From Bolinopsis microptera (lineage: Eukaryota; Ctenophora; Tentaculata; Lobata; Bolinopsidae): a DNA stretch of 64,000 nt. Where the stretch lies: NCBI RefSeq assembly GCF_026151205.1, contig NC_087074.1:14097167-14161166 (forward strand), written 5' to 3'. Each line of letters starts with the position of its first letter. Positions within the stretch are counted from its first letter, which is position 1. The position numbers and the translations under genes were made by a program. Shown here in pieces: positions 44,203 to 57,533 of the stretch. The notes beneath the pieces are model-generated. The model was given only the letters and a program-made list of their open reading frames with translations. It was not told the DNA's origin and searched no databases.

Positions 44203-47200
44203 ATGTTTATCTTTGCAACATTTTTACATCTTGTTTGGATCATCATAGTCGTTACTGCATCAACAGAAGAATATGGCTTTCTGGACTTATACAAACCGGA
44301 TTGGATCGACACAAAATACCTTTTCAATGAAAATCCTTCATTCCTGGGTGCAGAATGCGGCCCCGCAAGTTATGTGGCCCTTGAAAAAGTCTATGAAAAA
44401 TTCCAAGACAACAAATACGGGGAGAATTTGAAACTCCTTACATCAGCGGATATAAATATGACAGAATGGGACAGAAAGAAAGCGGGAGGCAGGTTGAATT
44501 TATGTAAAAACATCGAATGTGGAGATGAATGGAAATCTAGCCGATGTTTAGAAAGACTTCAAGACAGCAATCGCTTCCCCAGGCTCATCATCGGGTCACA
44601 CAAAGATCTAGCAACTAAAACGACTGTTCTTTACTCCTTTCTCAACCAGATCATGTACGTGTACACCACCTTGCCCCTTGATGACAGTACCATTCCCCAA
44701 GGGCAACAGAAGCTGACGAAGGGATGGACTAACGCCATCCGGCTAATTTCAGCTGGTCATGACATTCTCGAAAATTTTTTGAAGCATTTCAAATGGGAAT
44801 ATAAACTGACCCTAATAACAGAAGTGTATCAGTCCCATTACATGGCTAAAAATCTTTTTACTGGGATGAATCTTGTCGGGCACTCAAAATTGATAGAGCT
44901 ACAGTACATGCCCTTTTCTTACCCTGAACAATCAAACAATACCATCGATGATTATGGATATGATAGCAGGTTAAATCAATCTGTTGAGTTTTCAGATACA
45001 TACTTTAAAGGAGATACCGTTAACTCTATTAAGATGTCGTCTCGAAGTAAGTATGGAAGCTATTTGGATTTTAAAATGGAAACGCTTTGGACTCTTGCTT
45101 CATCTTTGTGGGTTTACGTCCTTTCTGTTATTTTGATTTATGACATGCAACACGAATACTGTTGTCCCTAGTATCTTTTTTTAAAATGTATAAAATCAGC
45201 TGATTATTTTTGAGCTCTTCAATTCTGACATGGGAATTGGGAGGGTTTGTGGATTTAAAATTCTCCATTTTATGAAGGATCTGAGTCGTTGAAATCGGTT
45301 TTAAAATGCTTAAAACAATTCAATTTTGATTTTAGCAGGAAAGATGGATAAAAATATCCATTTCACAACTTTGTATGTCTCCAAATTTTGGAACGAAAAT
45401 TTCTCTGAGAACTAAGGAATTATAATGATCACTTTCAATAATAGTTTTTCAAGGTTTCATTTGTGACTGTGAAAGATATTAATTCATATTAGTTACTCGG
45501 AAACTTTTTCAGTTGTACTGCTCTTTGGGAGTCAGCAGATGGTGCGAGATATGATGCTCCAGGCTTATGATGCAGGTAAAACAAATGTCATGTTCTGTTG
45601 CGTGCAAGGTTGGGTGAAAAGGTATGTTTTTAAAAACTTTCGTCTTCTCGGGCATGATCGTCTTAATACTGATCAGGTATGACCCAGTCAAATGAGTACG
45701 CGTTCATCATTATTCCTACCAACTACTTTCCTCTCTATTCCTGGAAAGCGGATCCAGCATACAGCAATTTGTACTGGGACGAGGGTCAAGCTTCCCGTGA
45801 CGAGGATGCTAAGAAAGCCTTCCAGGTAAAACTGCACACATATTACGTAATTCTTACTTCAATATTTCTGGATCATGAGTCATGACTGATGATCTCAAGC
45901 TGCTGTAGCAGAGTACGATATCTCTTTAACCAACTTTTGCATTAATACCTCATGCCTCAGTCAGCGTTTATAGTGACAGCAGACATAGACACGAAGAACT
46001 TTGATAACTTTACAGCGGCTGTTAAAGAGCAAGCGAAGAAGGAGCCGTTTAATTACGATTTCAAGGATAGAGCGGTAAGTTACTGGAAAATTAATTGACC
46101 GCCGCACAAATATTCGTCTCTGTACCTACTGAATTAATGTTTATAATAATAACGAACCGCAAACAGTGTGCTACCAAGTTCAAACATCAAATATTCACTC
46201 CGCACAGGTACCGCTCTACGCAGCCAACTACCACGACGCTGTCTTGTTGTGGGCCTACGCCATGAACAATCACTACAACGAGTCAGCCAAAACGCTGGAT
46301 GTTGGTAAACTTTACAACAGAACATTCACAAGTATGATTTGGATTAATTTGTTCTAAAAACTTAAAAAACAATGAATACTACTGTTGGTCCGAATTATTG
46401 GTACAATTAAATTAACTTGATTTTGGCGAAACACAAGCAGTTGGGCACCTGTCTTTATTTTGTGTGTGACTGATTTGTTTACCCTAGAGGACGACTTCAA
46501 CGATATCGAACCCATTACTGGCCCAATAGAGCTGGATGAGGCGGGAGATCGCGTCAACACTTTCCTGTTTTGGCATCTTAATAAGGCCGGCCAATGGCAG
46601 GTGAGTGGTTTTATCATTTTATCTTTCTTCTTACATAATGTATGACGAGAGAAAATAACTAATCGTAACATTTATTATACACGGAGGATAACTAATTTTG
46701 ATTTATCTACAGAAAATAGGAAAGTACGCACACGAGAAATATGAAGTCTTGGTCGATGAGGAGGACATAGCATGGCCTAACAATGGGAAATCTGCACCGC
46801 TGGCTGAGCCTGAATGTGGTTTCAATGGAGAGAAATGCGGTAAATAATATTCCCAATCAACTTTATTTATTGTAAATTTTCCATTGTGAACCAGCTACTC
46901 AAACAAGTCTAAGAAATTCGATGTGAAGCATATTCTTCTAATCTTAATCTGTGTTTGATGTGAGTCATGGTTAAAAATGTGGTTTAAAGTCCCGGAATTA
47001 CAATTATTAACCCTAATCCCTCTGTCAATCACCTCCAGATAACAGAATGGTGATAGGGATATCTGCTGGAGCAGGTGCACTTGCTGTCCTGGTCCTTGGT
47101 CTTGCTGTTATGACTTACATGTACAGGTGCGGCTGTTTTAAGATGATTTTAACAATAACTGTTGGTTTTACAATTAGTAGACTGTTCAGTGTTCACGATA

Positions 47201-50200
47201 GTCAAGATGGGGGAGCTGGAGGTTCATTTATATGTGGATCATACAATTATTATGCGTTTTTATCAGTCATCATCGTCCAGGAAAGCAAAGTTCGAGGCTG
47301 CTCTGGCTTCCATGTCATGGAGGATACCCCCAATTGAGATACGAGATGTTGGTCGAGACCCTCTGGGGTCATCTGTCTTCGGATCAAGACGCTCGTCCAT
47401 GGTCGGTTCTCGTTCCTCTACTGTAGTAAGCACCTTTCCTCTATTTTCCTGATCTCGTGTGTACTACATCTGGTATCTTAAGGGGGTGGGAGGGGGCGGG
47501 GGGAGCGTTTGACTGTATCTTTGTATCTTTATCATAAATCTTTATTCTTTGTGTTCTACTTGTACCTTTTTAGAAATTATGTGTGTTAGTAGCTACCTTT
47601 GGTTAAAAATTACAGCTGTTTATTTATCTCAGAAATTGTACTCTAAAGCTTTGTTTTCAGTCAAGTAATCCGTCTGCAAACCTAAAGAAGAAAAGTTACC
47701 AGTTCTTCTCAAAACGGGCTCAGTACCAGAACAAAATTGTGGCCCTGAAGACTGTTCTTCCTCAGTACATGACCATCAATCGGGCTCTAATGATCGAGAT
47801 GAAAAACGTAAGTTTATTTAACTCTAAGAGATGTGAATAAAGGACGAAGTAGAAGACTCCACTCATCACTAGCATACCTTTTAGTCTACAATAAATATTC
47901 TTTATAGATACTACACAGAAGGAAATACTCTCAAAGGAATATGACTTGATAATATCTATTGCACAATTCCTGTTGCCATGTAACAACTTGTATTTCTCAA
48001 AGCTCTATTGATCCTAGTTGAAAGAAATGAGAAACGAAAACCTGCTGACTGTTTACGGCTGTACGATCGATAATGACATTTGCTTTCTGGTTACTGAGTA
48101 CTGCAGCAAGGGGTCTCTACAGGTGATTTGGTATTTGTTAACCCTTCCTTTAACACTCTGTCATGTGCGAGGTATTGAAGGTGGTTTTTATTTTTATAGT
48201 ATTCAAATTGAGATAAATATTTGTCAATGAGTAATTATTTCAGGATTTATTGGAAAACGACGATGTCAAGTTGGATGATATGTTAAAGTTCAGTTTGATA
48301 AACGATCTAGCAAAGGTAATATTTTAGTAATAGTTATTAATAGTTAGGTACTAGTAACAGGACTACAATCCACTAAATGAAATTACATTTCTTCTAAAAA
48401 CCATATAAAATAAACATTTTCGAATCTGCATTAATTTCATTTTAATTTTATAATTGTTCATATGTCGTGCTCAAATGAGTCCAAGCTTCTATGTTCCTTG
48501 ATAATAAAGAAGTCTTCACTGCTGAGACTGCGATTATGAACTTCCCTCACTGTTTTACAGACGAATTCTGCCAATGTTCCGTCTGGCATGCAATTGTATC
48601 AAACTTTTCATATCAACAGCTTAGTAATAAGGGCAAGGATTCATCTTATTCCTCGAATTTACTCATTGCATTACTGATTCAACCTTTCGGGCTCAACCAT
48701 TTCGGGCGCAACCTTCTCATCCTCCCCCTCCTCCTCCCCCTCCTCCTCGGATTCACTAGCGATATATCGATGCCAACAGAAAAAGCTCTGTAGAAAGTTA
48801 GGAGTCGGCAGTCTCTCTGGGCTTGGAGAAAGTTCAGGTGATGGAGAATATCCCAATCTCTCAATCCTATCATTAATTCCGTCGATATATTCCGCCATCA
48901 GCTGCATCTCTATCCAAATCTGGTCCATCATATTGCTGAAGGGTTGCCCCGGGAAGTCTGGATGATCATCAGTAAAGTAGGTTAAACTGGCCAGCTGAAT
49001 TTTAGTTTCCCGGATATCAGTTAAGATCTCATCCTTTATCCACTCGGTGTGTTCCTCTCTAACCACAATCTTTCCAATAGTCTTCCTGGAGCGTCTCTGT
49101 ACAGGGTCCATGTAATCGTCAGTTGTCCGAGTGTTAACTGAGAACTGGCTGCTCCTCCAGTTCAGTCCTGAAACTTTGGAGCCCATTGAAAACCTTCGCA
49201 GGCTTCCCGCAATCGAACCTTTCAGGGATTTGAAGCTTTTCGTAGACTTCGTCTCGGACTTGACCGACTTGGTGTCATCTTCATCATTTTCCTCCAGCAT
49301 GAGAGTAATCTGTGCTCCTAAAGTGTCCTCACTCTCTCCGGCAGCACTATTGACGGTCTCATCCTCTTCTGCTGATGCATCGTCTGCTGTATCTTCCACT
49401 GCCACTTCTGTGGTCGTTCCAGCTGCTTCTGTCACAGCCGTGTCAGTATCGGCCATGACAACTTAGAGGGTCCTTCACTACTGAGAGCTATTGGAAAAAG
49501 CTATTTAGTTTATATTTTAGTGTTTGTGATATATCAGGAACAAAAAAGTTGAATTTGGAAACCTGGTTTTCTATCAAAGGTAATTCATGTTATGTGATAT
49601 AAACAGGCTCCTGGCTCCCAGTATAATTAACGGATAATGGATAATGAATATCCATCTGGACAACATAAACAACCGGAAAAGCTTCTTAACACTAAACAGT
49701 ACACTCAGCAAGACTGACACAACAGTGAATGTAGACACGCTTAAATCTCACTATGCTTACATAACATTCAAAACTGAGATTCAGTCAGATTTGTGTATCC
49801 TAAGGAAAGATTATTGTTTATCAAAGAACGATTTAGAAATCTCTATTCCCTCTCTCACGAGTATGCTTTGTTTTTAAAGATTTTATTTCAGGTTGGCAAT
49901 TTAATAACTTGGCTTACCTTTCCAGGGGATGCGCTTCCTGCAGGCGTCTGTTATCGAGAGTCACGGATACCTAAAATCGTCAAACTGCATCATCAACAAC
50001 CACTTCTCCCTCAAGATATCTGACTTTAGTAGATCTATCTTCATGAGTGATATGGAGCGGCTGAACAGGGCCACGGAAGAGGCAAGGAATGAACGTGAGT
50101 AGCATCTTGACTGAAGTTGTTCAGGAATGAGTGTTCAAGAAGTATGAGTGGAAAATTGGAAATGTAAAGTTTATTTTTCCTTAATAACAAATTGAACCTA

Positions 50201-50822
50201 ATGTTTTATCAGGTCTCGTCTACAGAGCACCGGAGCTGCTTAGAATGCAGTGCATTCCTTGCAAGGGGACTAAAGAAGGTGACATGTACAGCTTTGGAAT
50301 AGTTGTCCACGAGATTCTCGTGAGAGAAGGACCGTTCGGTCTCTCTGACATGAGATGCGATCTGACTGCTACGGAGGTTATAAACCTGGTAACCAAGACT
50401 GCAAGTCAGATCCCTTACCGCCCAGAGTTCCCCTTCTCTAGTGATTCTAAAGTTACTCGGATTATTTCGATGGCTAGAGACGCCTGGACTGAGGAGCCTT
50501 TAGAGCGACCCAACTTCCAGACTATCAGATCAATCCTGAGATCCATCAGGGTGGACGCGTAAGTCTTCCAAAGCGGGGTTTTCAACTATTTTCCCGTTCA
50601 ATTAATTCTTTACTATCTTGAATAGTTACTATATACTTGTCCTTGTAACACACCTGCCAGTAAAAACCTAACTAAACTCAGGTCTGGAGGAATTGTAGAG
50701 AATCTACTGGGAAGAATGGAAAAGTACGCAACAAATTTAGAGGAGTTGGTGGAAGAGAGAACTGCTCAATTACAAGTGGAGAAAAAGAAGACTGATGACC
50801 TTCTAGAATCAATGCTCCCCAA
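44203..50822 (+). CDS. Receptor-type guanylate cyclase, exons 1-15
   Basis: Single-pass receptor that should convert GTP to cGMP on ligand binding. Exons: 44203-45046, 45513-45575, 45677-45825, 45961-46074, 46208-46331, 46488-46600, 46713-46839, 47039-47126, 47281-47425, 47661-47807, 48018-48122, 48244-48315, 49926-50094, 50213-50558, 50682-50822; all GT-AG, all phases compatible. Exon 1: signal peptide and first ligand-binding lobe. Exons 2-7: second lobe (VLLFGSQQMVRDM; YHDAVLLWAYAMN). Exon 8: membrane helix (IGISAGAGALAVLVLGLAVM). Exons 9-14: kinase homology domain with KAKFEAALASMSWRI, IVALK, EYCSKGSL, HGYLKSSN where kinases have HRDxxxxN, SDFS for DFG, YRAPELL and DMYSFGIVVHEI, a pseudokinase as in this family. 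Exon 15: dimerisation coiled coil ending LLESMLPK. Continues at 62705. Confidence 0.95.
48671..49456 (-). CDS. Acidic protein of unknown function, nested in cyclase intron 12
   Basis: 261-codon ORF with no visible intron, on the strand opposite to the host gene, fully inside intron 12 (48316-49925). I do not recognise the family. Visible features: an acidic, Ala/Thr/Glu-rich first 65 residues; a Ser/Lys segment (KSVKSETKSTKSFKSLKGS) at about 63-82; a more ordered centre (residues 125-205) with IGKIVVREEHTEWIKDEI and a likely helical region; a Pro-rich SPSPE-type stretch; and a Glu-rich tail. No signal peptide or membrane helix, so probably intracellular. The long uninterrupted ORF with mixed composition argues for a real gene, but an antisense chance ORF is not excluded. 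Confidence 0.62.
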   Translation of the reverse strand: MADTDTAVTEAAGTTTEVAVEDTADDASAEEDETVNSAAGESEDTLGAQITLMLEENDEDDTKSVKSETKSTKSFKSLKGSIAGSLRRFSMGSKVSGLNWRSSQFSVNTRTTDDYMDPVQRRSRKTIGKIVVREEHTEWIKDEILTDIRETKIQLASLTYFTDDHPDFPGQPFSNMMDQIWIEMQLMAEYIDGINDRIERLGYSPSPELSPSPERLPTPNFLQSFFCWHRYIASESEEEGEEEGEDEKVAPEMVEPERLNQ

Positions 50823-51943
50823 GTATGTGTTCTTTAAAATGGGTCGTATGCCTCGAGAGATTAAAACTGTTTATTTTATCCATAAGGACACGTTCATTTG
50901 AGTTTGAGGATATTGGTAAATATAAGTGACCCTATTAAAAGGCACAGTGTAGGTGACTTTGTCACACTATGAAATTACTTAAACCCTTGATGGTTAGGAT
51001 AATCGTCTCATCCTCTAGGCTAACTTTGTCACATAACGATATCTTAATCAGGTGATAAGATATCGCTTAAATACGGCCGGCACGGAAATGGTTACATTGT
51101 CACACTATAAAAATGTGACGGAGTAAATATGGACCCCTTGCTGCCGTTTTTGACCAAATTTTTGAGTGTCCAGTTGATTGGATGGGTACATATGACCATT
51201 ACCTACATATTTGACGACTTTTTTCGTTAGATGGTGCATTCAGGTTTACTCTGTCACACATTAAAGAAAATATGTGATGAATGTTTAGGGCACCCTGATA
51301 AGCAATGCTGAGTAGTGTAAGTTTATTTGATGGCCTGGAAGTGCTGGGAATTGTTATTATATCATATAGTCGTAAGGAATTAAAACACAGAAGGCACAAC
51401 CAAGCTTACTTTGTCACATAATCTTGATAATATCTGAACATGTGTGAAATTGAACAAATAATGATATACCAGCTTAAACCCCTTATATTATACGTACTAT
51501 GGATCAAACAACACTGCTAGTACCATGCACTGTGCACCAGTCACATAAATCATTATCAGGTGGTAATATGTTAACAGTGTCACAATTAAACTACCGCTAC
51601 ATGGTCAAAAATAGGGTAATTTCGTCACAAACAAATTATTATAACTCTGTTAGCTCCTTGCTGCCAAAATAACTAGTTTATCGAAATTTTGTTGATGATA
51701 AAGTTACATAGTATTCTAATAGAGGTATAGTTCTTCAAAATAGGGGCAAGACATGTTTACTTTGTCACATCAGTTATTATAAGAGTTAGGTAATCTCTCT
51801 CTAAAAGATATTTTTCGTAGTTTGGATCGATTAATACTTTAATATACCTGTAATAAATCCTATGCCAATTTTAACACACTATCTTGATACTGTTGGGGCA
51901 GGGAAAGTTAATTTTGTCACATTTTCAATGTCTTTGACAAATA

Positions 51944-52558
51944 AATCTAAATTTTAAAAATTGAGTTCTTATGTTCTGGACAATATTCTTCCAATCGTTT
52001 CTGAAAGAATGTTGAATTCTAACAAGAATTGCGCCCGTTGTTTCGTTTTGGCGGACGCTAGATTTCCATTTCACATTTACTATAAATTTAAGTATAAGCT
52101 CCAATCAGCTCACTTCAATCTTCATGATAATAATATTGATAAATTATGCATTAAGTACAGGAAACACTTGAAATTTAGTTCAATTGCCAAAGAACTTAAC
52201 TTGTAAAGCAAATAACTTAAATTGTAAGCAAAGGTAAACTATACTCGTGTACACATCAATACACTACGCGTGCCACGTACAAATTGGGCTTATAACCTAA
52301 TATTATACATTACATCGTATACATTAAAACACTGTTGCGCCGCGCATTCATAGATCACAGGCTATCTATACATCACATCTCCGCAAGCAATCCTCTCGCA
52401 TGCGCGCGGCTTGTTGACATGGTTACTAACGGAAGTAAGGAAGGACTGACGACATATTCAGACCCACCTACGGCAATCTCCAAAATCCACGTTTTTCTGC
52501 AAAAACCTCCATTCGTAACCTTTCACTATTGCCTTTTTTCAAAAGGGTGAAAAGGAAA
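51944..52558. other. Segment of the left arm absent from the nested copy
   Basis: The host element carries about 0.6 kb here that the nested copy lacks between 54795 and the next GGGGCAAGACATG block. It contains an open frame (51961-52206) of 81 codons that begins with TTG and has no family resemblance, and GC-richer patches such as GCATGCGCGCGGC at 52400. Possibly a separate insertion, or a segment lost from the copy. Confidence 0.4.
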
Positions 52559-53490
52559 AAATAGGGGCAAGACATGTTTACTTTGTCACATCAGTTATTA
52601 TAAGAGTTAGGTAATCGTCATCACATTAACATATAATTTTTGTAGTTTGGATTGATTTATATAGGTAATAAAGCAGCCTATGCTAATTTTTACACACTAT
52701 CTTGAAATTGTTGGGGCATGAAAAGTTAATTTTGTCACATTTTTAGTGACTTTGACAAATTTAACCTAAAATTGTTAAACTTAAGCTCTGATGTTCTGGA
52801 CAATATTCTAATAGAGGTATAGAATATAGATCTTCAAAATGGGGGCAAGACATGTTTACTTTGTCACATCAGTTATTATAAGAGTTATTATAAGAGACTA
52901 TTTCATTCTATAATGATTGTTTTTAATCTATTTACGATTTCGTATAATTTTTTGTGACAATGTAAACATCAACTGATCTTAACTTGCATCAACTACATTG
53001 TCATCATATAAAATTTTCCCGCCTTTCAAACCAAAATCAGATATAAATTATTCGCCCAAAATTTTAAATTTCATATATTGTGACAGAATTAACCTCATTT
53101 CCCAATAACCAAGTGCCTGTATTAGCTAACTATTCAAAACAACATATTTTAGGGCTATGTTTGGTAGAGCAACCATAAAATAATGAGTTGAAAGGGTTTT
53201 TAGGACACCTCACAGTAGAATAGAGGTATGGTATCATGAGTGTGACAATGAAATGACTTGCTCTTACCTTTGTAATAAGAGTGAGCTAAAGCTCCATGCT
53301 AAGATAAGTAACATCGTTAGTAACAATCATAACACTCCTCATATCTCAGATTCCACGTTATCTTCCAATGTATGTTACTAGACGTCTTTCCAAATGATAC
53401 TTATTTGAATCGTTATCTATCTGCGTATCCTTTTCATCCTTCCCAATCAATAAGCTGGATATTGACATTGGGGTAAAAGTCCAGTACGTG

Positions 53491-53729
53491 ATAAAATATT
53501 ATTATTCATGTAAATAATGTCCCTCATGATAATAATAGTGTCCGTTCATCACGTTATAGCAAGATTCTTATCGTCAATAAAATATTATTAATCATGTAAA
53601 TAACGTCCCTCATGATAATAATAATGTCTGTTCATCACGTTATAACAAGATTCTCATTGTCAATAATATATTATTAATCATGTAAATAATGTCCCTCATG
53701 ATAATAATAATGTCCGTTCCTCGCGTTAT
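53491..53729. repeat. 86-bp tandem repeat, 2.8 copies
   Basis: Units start at 53491, 53577 and 53663 and contain AATGTCCCTCATGATAATAA and TTCATCACGTTATARCAAG. The third unit is cut at CGCGTTAT, exactly where the nested element inserted, and resumes after it as TTATAACAA at 55822. The intact neighbouring units show the empty site. Confidence 0.92.
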
Positions 53730-55821
53730 GGACACGTTCATTTGAGTTTGAGGATATTGGTAAATATAAGTGACCCTATTAAAAGGCACAGTGTAGTTGA
53801 CTTTGTCACACTATTGAATTACTTAAACCCTTGATGGTTAGGATAATCGTCTCATCCTCTAGGCTAACTTTGTCACATAACGATATCTTAATCAGGTGAT
53901 AAGATATCGCTTAAATACGGCCGGCACGGAAATGGTTACATTGTCACACTATAAACATGTGACGGAGTAAATATGAACCCCTTGCTGCCGTTTTTGACCA
54001 AATTTTTGAGTGTCCAGTTGATTGGATGGGTACATATGACCATTACCTACATATTTGACGACTTTTTTCGTTATATGGTGCATTCAGGTTTACTCTGTCA
54101 CACATTAAAGAAAATATGTGATGAATGTTTAGGGCACCCTGATAAGCAATGCTGAGTAGTGTAAGTTTATTTGATGGCCTGGAAGTGCTGGGAATTGTTA
54201 TTATATCATATAGTCGTAAGGAATTAAAACACAGAAGGCACAACCAAGCTTATTTTGTCACATAATCTTGATGATATCTGAACATGTGTGAAATTGAACA
54301 AATAATGGTATACCAGCTTAAACCCCTTATATTATACGTACTATGGATCAAACAACACTGCTAGTACCATGCACCAGTCACATAAATCATTATCAGGTGG
54401 TAATATGTTAACAGTGTCACAATTAAACTACCGCTACATGGTCAAAAATAGGGTAATTTCGTCACAAAAAATTATTATAACTCTGTTAGCTCCTTGCTGG
54501 CAAAATAACTAGTTTATCGAAATTTTTTTGATGATAAGGTTACATGGTATTCTAATAGAGGTATAGTTCTTCAAAATAGGGGCAAGACATGTTTACTTTG
54601 TCACATCAGTTATTATAAGAGTTAGGTAATCGTCATCAGATTAAAAGATATTTTTCGTAGTTTGGATCGATTAATACTTTAATATACCTGTAATAAATCC
54701 TATGCCAATTTTAACACACTATCTTGATACTGTTGGGGCAGAAAAAGTTAATTTTGTCACATTTTCAATGTCTTTGACAAATTAATCTAAATCTAGGGGC
54801 AAGACATGTTTACTTTGTCACATCAGTTATTATAAGAGTTAGGTAATCTTCATCAAATTAACATATATTTTTTTGTAGTTTGGATTGATTTATATAGGTA
54901 ATATAGCAGCCTATGCTAATTTTTACACACTATCTTGAAATTTTTGGGGCATGAAAAGTTAATTTTGTCACATTTTTAGTGACTTTGACAAATTTAACCT
55001 AAAATTGTTAAACTTAAGCTCTGATGTTCTGGACAATATTCTAATAGAGGTATAGAATATAGATCTTCAAAATAGGGGCAAGACATGTTTACTTTGTCAC
55101 ATCAGTTATTATAAGAGTTATTATTAGAGACTATTTCATTCTATAATCATTGTTTTTAATCTATTTACGATTTCGTATAATTTTTTGTGACAATGTAAAC
55201 ATCAACTGATCTTAACTTGCATCAACTACATTGTCATCATATAAAATTTTCCCGCCTTTCAAACCAAAATTAGATATAAATAATTCGCCCAAAATTTTAA
55301 ATTTCATATATTGTGACAGAATTAACCTCATTTCCCAATAACCAAGTGCCTGTATAAGCTAAATATTCAAAACAACATATTTTAGGGCTAGGATTGGTAG
55401 AGCAACCATCAAATAATGAGTTGAAAGGGTTTTTAGGACACCTCACAGTAGAATAGAGGTATGGTATCATGAGTGTGACAAAGTTACCTAAATATTGCCT
55501 TGTAACCGTTCGATCCGTGCCCATTAACCAATGTTGTATCATAATTGTTAGATTGACCTAATTTACTATATTTCAGACCAAGGAATGATAATTAGACAAA
55601 TGCAGTTAACTAAGTCACACAAAATGTGACATTTGAAACATTATAGTGCCTAACAACAATAGATTTTCTTTCTGAGCGGTGCATATGGGAGTATGGGTTA
55701 CGTGGCTAATGTTCAGAACTTCTGAACGTGCTAGCTTAATAGATGTCAAAATTAAGCCACTATCGTCAAAAACGCTATTATTTTTGTTTACCAATATCCT
55801 CAAACTCAAATGAACGTGTCC
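53730..55821. mobile_element. Non-autonomous 2.1-kb relative nested in the TIR element
   Basis: 2,092 bp with the same 35-bp terminal inverted repeats, flanked by a 4-bp duplication TTAT (53726-53729 and 55822-55825). Its left part matches 50886-53248 of the host element except for the 52-kb insert. Its right 284 bp match 60940-61183, which is a slightly deleted version. The two parts are joined by only about 56 unique bases in place of gag-pol, so it looks like an internal deletion derivative of the coding element. It has no ORF of its own. Confidence 0.88.
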
Positions 55822-55979
55822 TTATAACAAAATGACGGTCATGAATTGACTGTCATGTATAATATAATATCGTTATGTATCATATTAATCCAATAGTCAT
55901 GATAAATAGTATAACATATTTGTATCATTTCTATCATGTCCCAAATGTCCTATTACCCTCTGAAATACCCCAAATTCCA

Positions 55980-57533
55980 TCAATCCTCATCTGCGTCTGG
56001 TTGTCCGCTGGCCTCTGCATCTTCGTACCGCTTCTTCTTCCCGTCCGCCTGCAGTAACCTCACTGGATTCCTAGTCCTCCCGGATCTCCGAACGGTTAGC
56101 GCCGCATCAGGTGGAGCTACCGGTTACATGACCTCCGAAACACCGTCGTTCACTTGAGGGTGTAGTTCATCTCGCTGGGGTTGTGTCATCGTAGGGCTGT
56201 CCGGCTCCGGAGCCACCTCACTGCTCACTACTCTCTTGTGCGTTTTCAAGTAGTTGAACCGTCTATCTTTACGCGTGCCTCTACTGTCCTTATCCACTGG
56301 CTCCATCGTGTAAGTATATCCGTCACCCTTGATCACTGTTACTCTGTACGGCTCCGAGTAGCGGGGTGATGTCTTCCCACCTTTATTGCTCCTTGCTTCA
56401 TCCGTGAGCCTATAACGCACCAAGTCGCCTACTTCGTACGGGGTTTTGCAGGGTCCTTCTTTCTCTGCTGATTCCACTCTCTCCTCTTGATATTCGACCA
56501 GGTTTGTTCGTGCTTGCTCAGTCAAAAGTCTGCATTCTTCGTCCCTCTCCTCCAATACAGTTGTTCCGGGCTTCTTCAACTTATCCCTCTCCTGAGCAAT
56601 CATGTCGTCTGGTCGGTTAAAATCCCTGCCAAACAAAAGCCTAGCTGGAGTAAAACCTGTTGTAGCGTTGATCGAGTTGTTGTGGCTCCCTTGTACCAGG
56701 TATAAGGCCTCCGGCCACTTCTCCCCATCGTTCTCGCAAAGGCATCTGATCTGGTTCATTAACTGGTTCTGCCTCTCTACTTGCCCCTGGCTCTGGGGGT
56801 GTCCCGGTGAACCCAACTTGTGTCTGATACCCACTCTTTTACACAGTTCCTCGAACACCTCTGCAATAAAATGTGGACCTCTATCCGATCTCATCTTTTC
56901 CGGGATCCCGAAAAGACTTATCCATCTTTCGACCACTGCATCTGCTGCCGTTTTTGCTCTTGCATCAATGCTCGGTACAAAGATTATGAATCGACTAAAC
57001 ACATCTTGCATTTGGAGGACGTACCTGTATGGATGCTCCCTCGCTGTCTGGAATGGACCAAGAAAATCAAGCATCATCTCCTCCAGAGGTTTTCCGGGTA
57101 TACTCGTCTTGGACACTGGCGCCTTGTTCGGGTTGTTGACGTGTTTGTTCAGACCACACTCTTCACATGCCTGAACGTATTGTTCTATGTCTTGCCTCAT
57201 GTTCGGCCACCAAAAGTTATCTCGTGCCCTCTTCCAGGTGCGTGTGTTCCCCATATGAGCCGCTGTAGCACTCCTATGAACAAGATTCATAATTTTGTCC
57301 CTGTACGTCTTAGGAACTATTATCCTGTTCTTTTCCGCTGTTCCGAAAGGGTTGCTTTCCCGCTTCTTTCCCCCGTTGAACCGTAATCTTAATATCCCCT
57401 CTGAGTCGATGAAAATCCTGTCCCTATGCTTCCACATCGCTTTGACTTCCTCATCGTTGCTCCCGCTGGGCTTCCTCCACGATTCTGATTCGCTATTCCC
57501 GGGGTTCAGATCTGTTCCTTTCAAAACCGCCTA
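55980..57533 (-). pseudogene. Gypsy-type integrase (3' part of pol)
   Basis: Open from 57524 to a TAA at 56124, then open again in the same frame to a TGA at 55980, so the TAA looks like a late nonsense change. At 57531-57533 a single TAG separates it from the RNase H part in the same frame. Domain order: H-H-C-C zinc-binding region (HRSATAAH...CEECG), then the D,D-35-E core with LDFLGPF, SDRGPHF and QGQVERQN, all three acidic residues present, and a C-terminal region with a small Lys-rich end. It would insert the cDNA copy into the host chromosome. Not interpretable as active because of the stops. Confidence 0.9.

Noticed and set aside
51961-52206. 81-codon ORF in the left arm as a transposase or accessory gene
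   Set aside because: It begins with TTG, has no motif, and its start lies in shared non-coding arm sequence.
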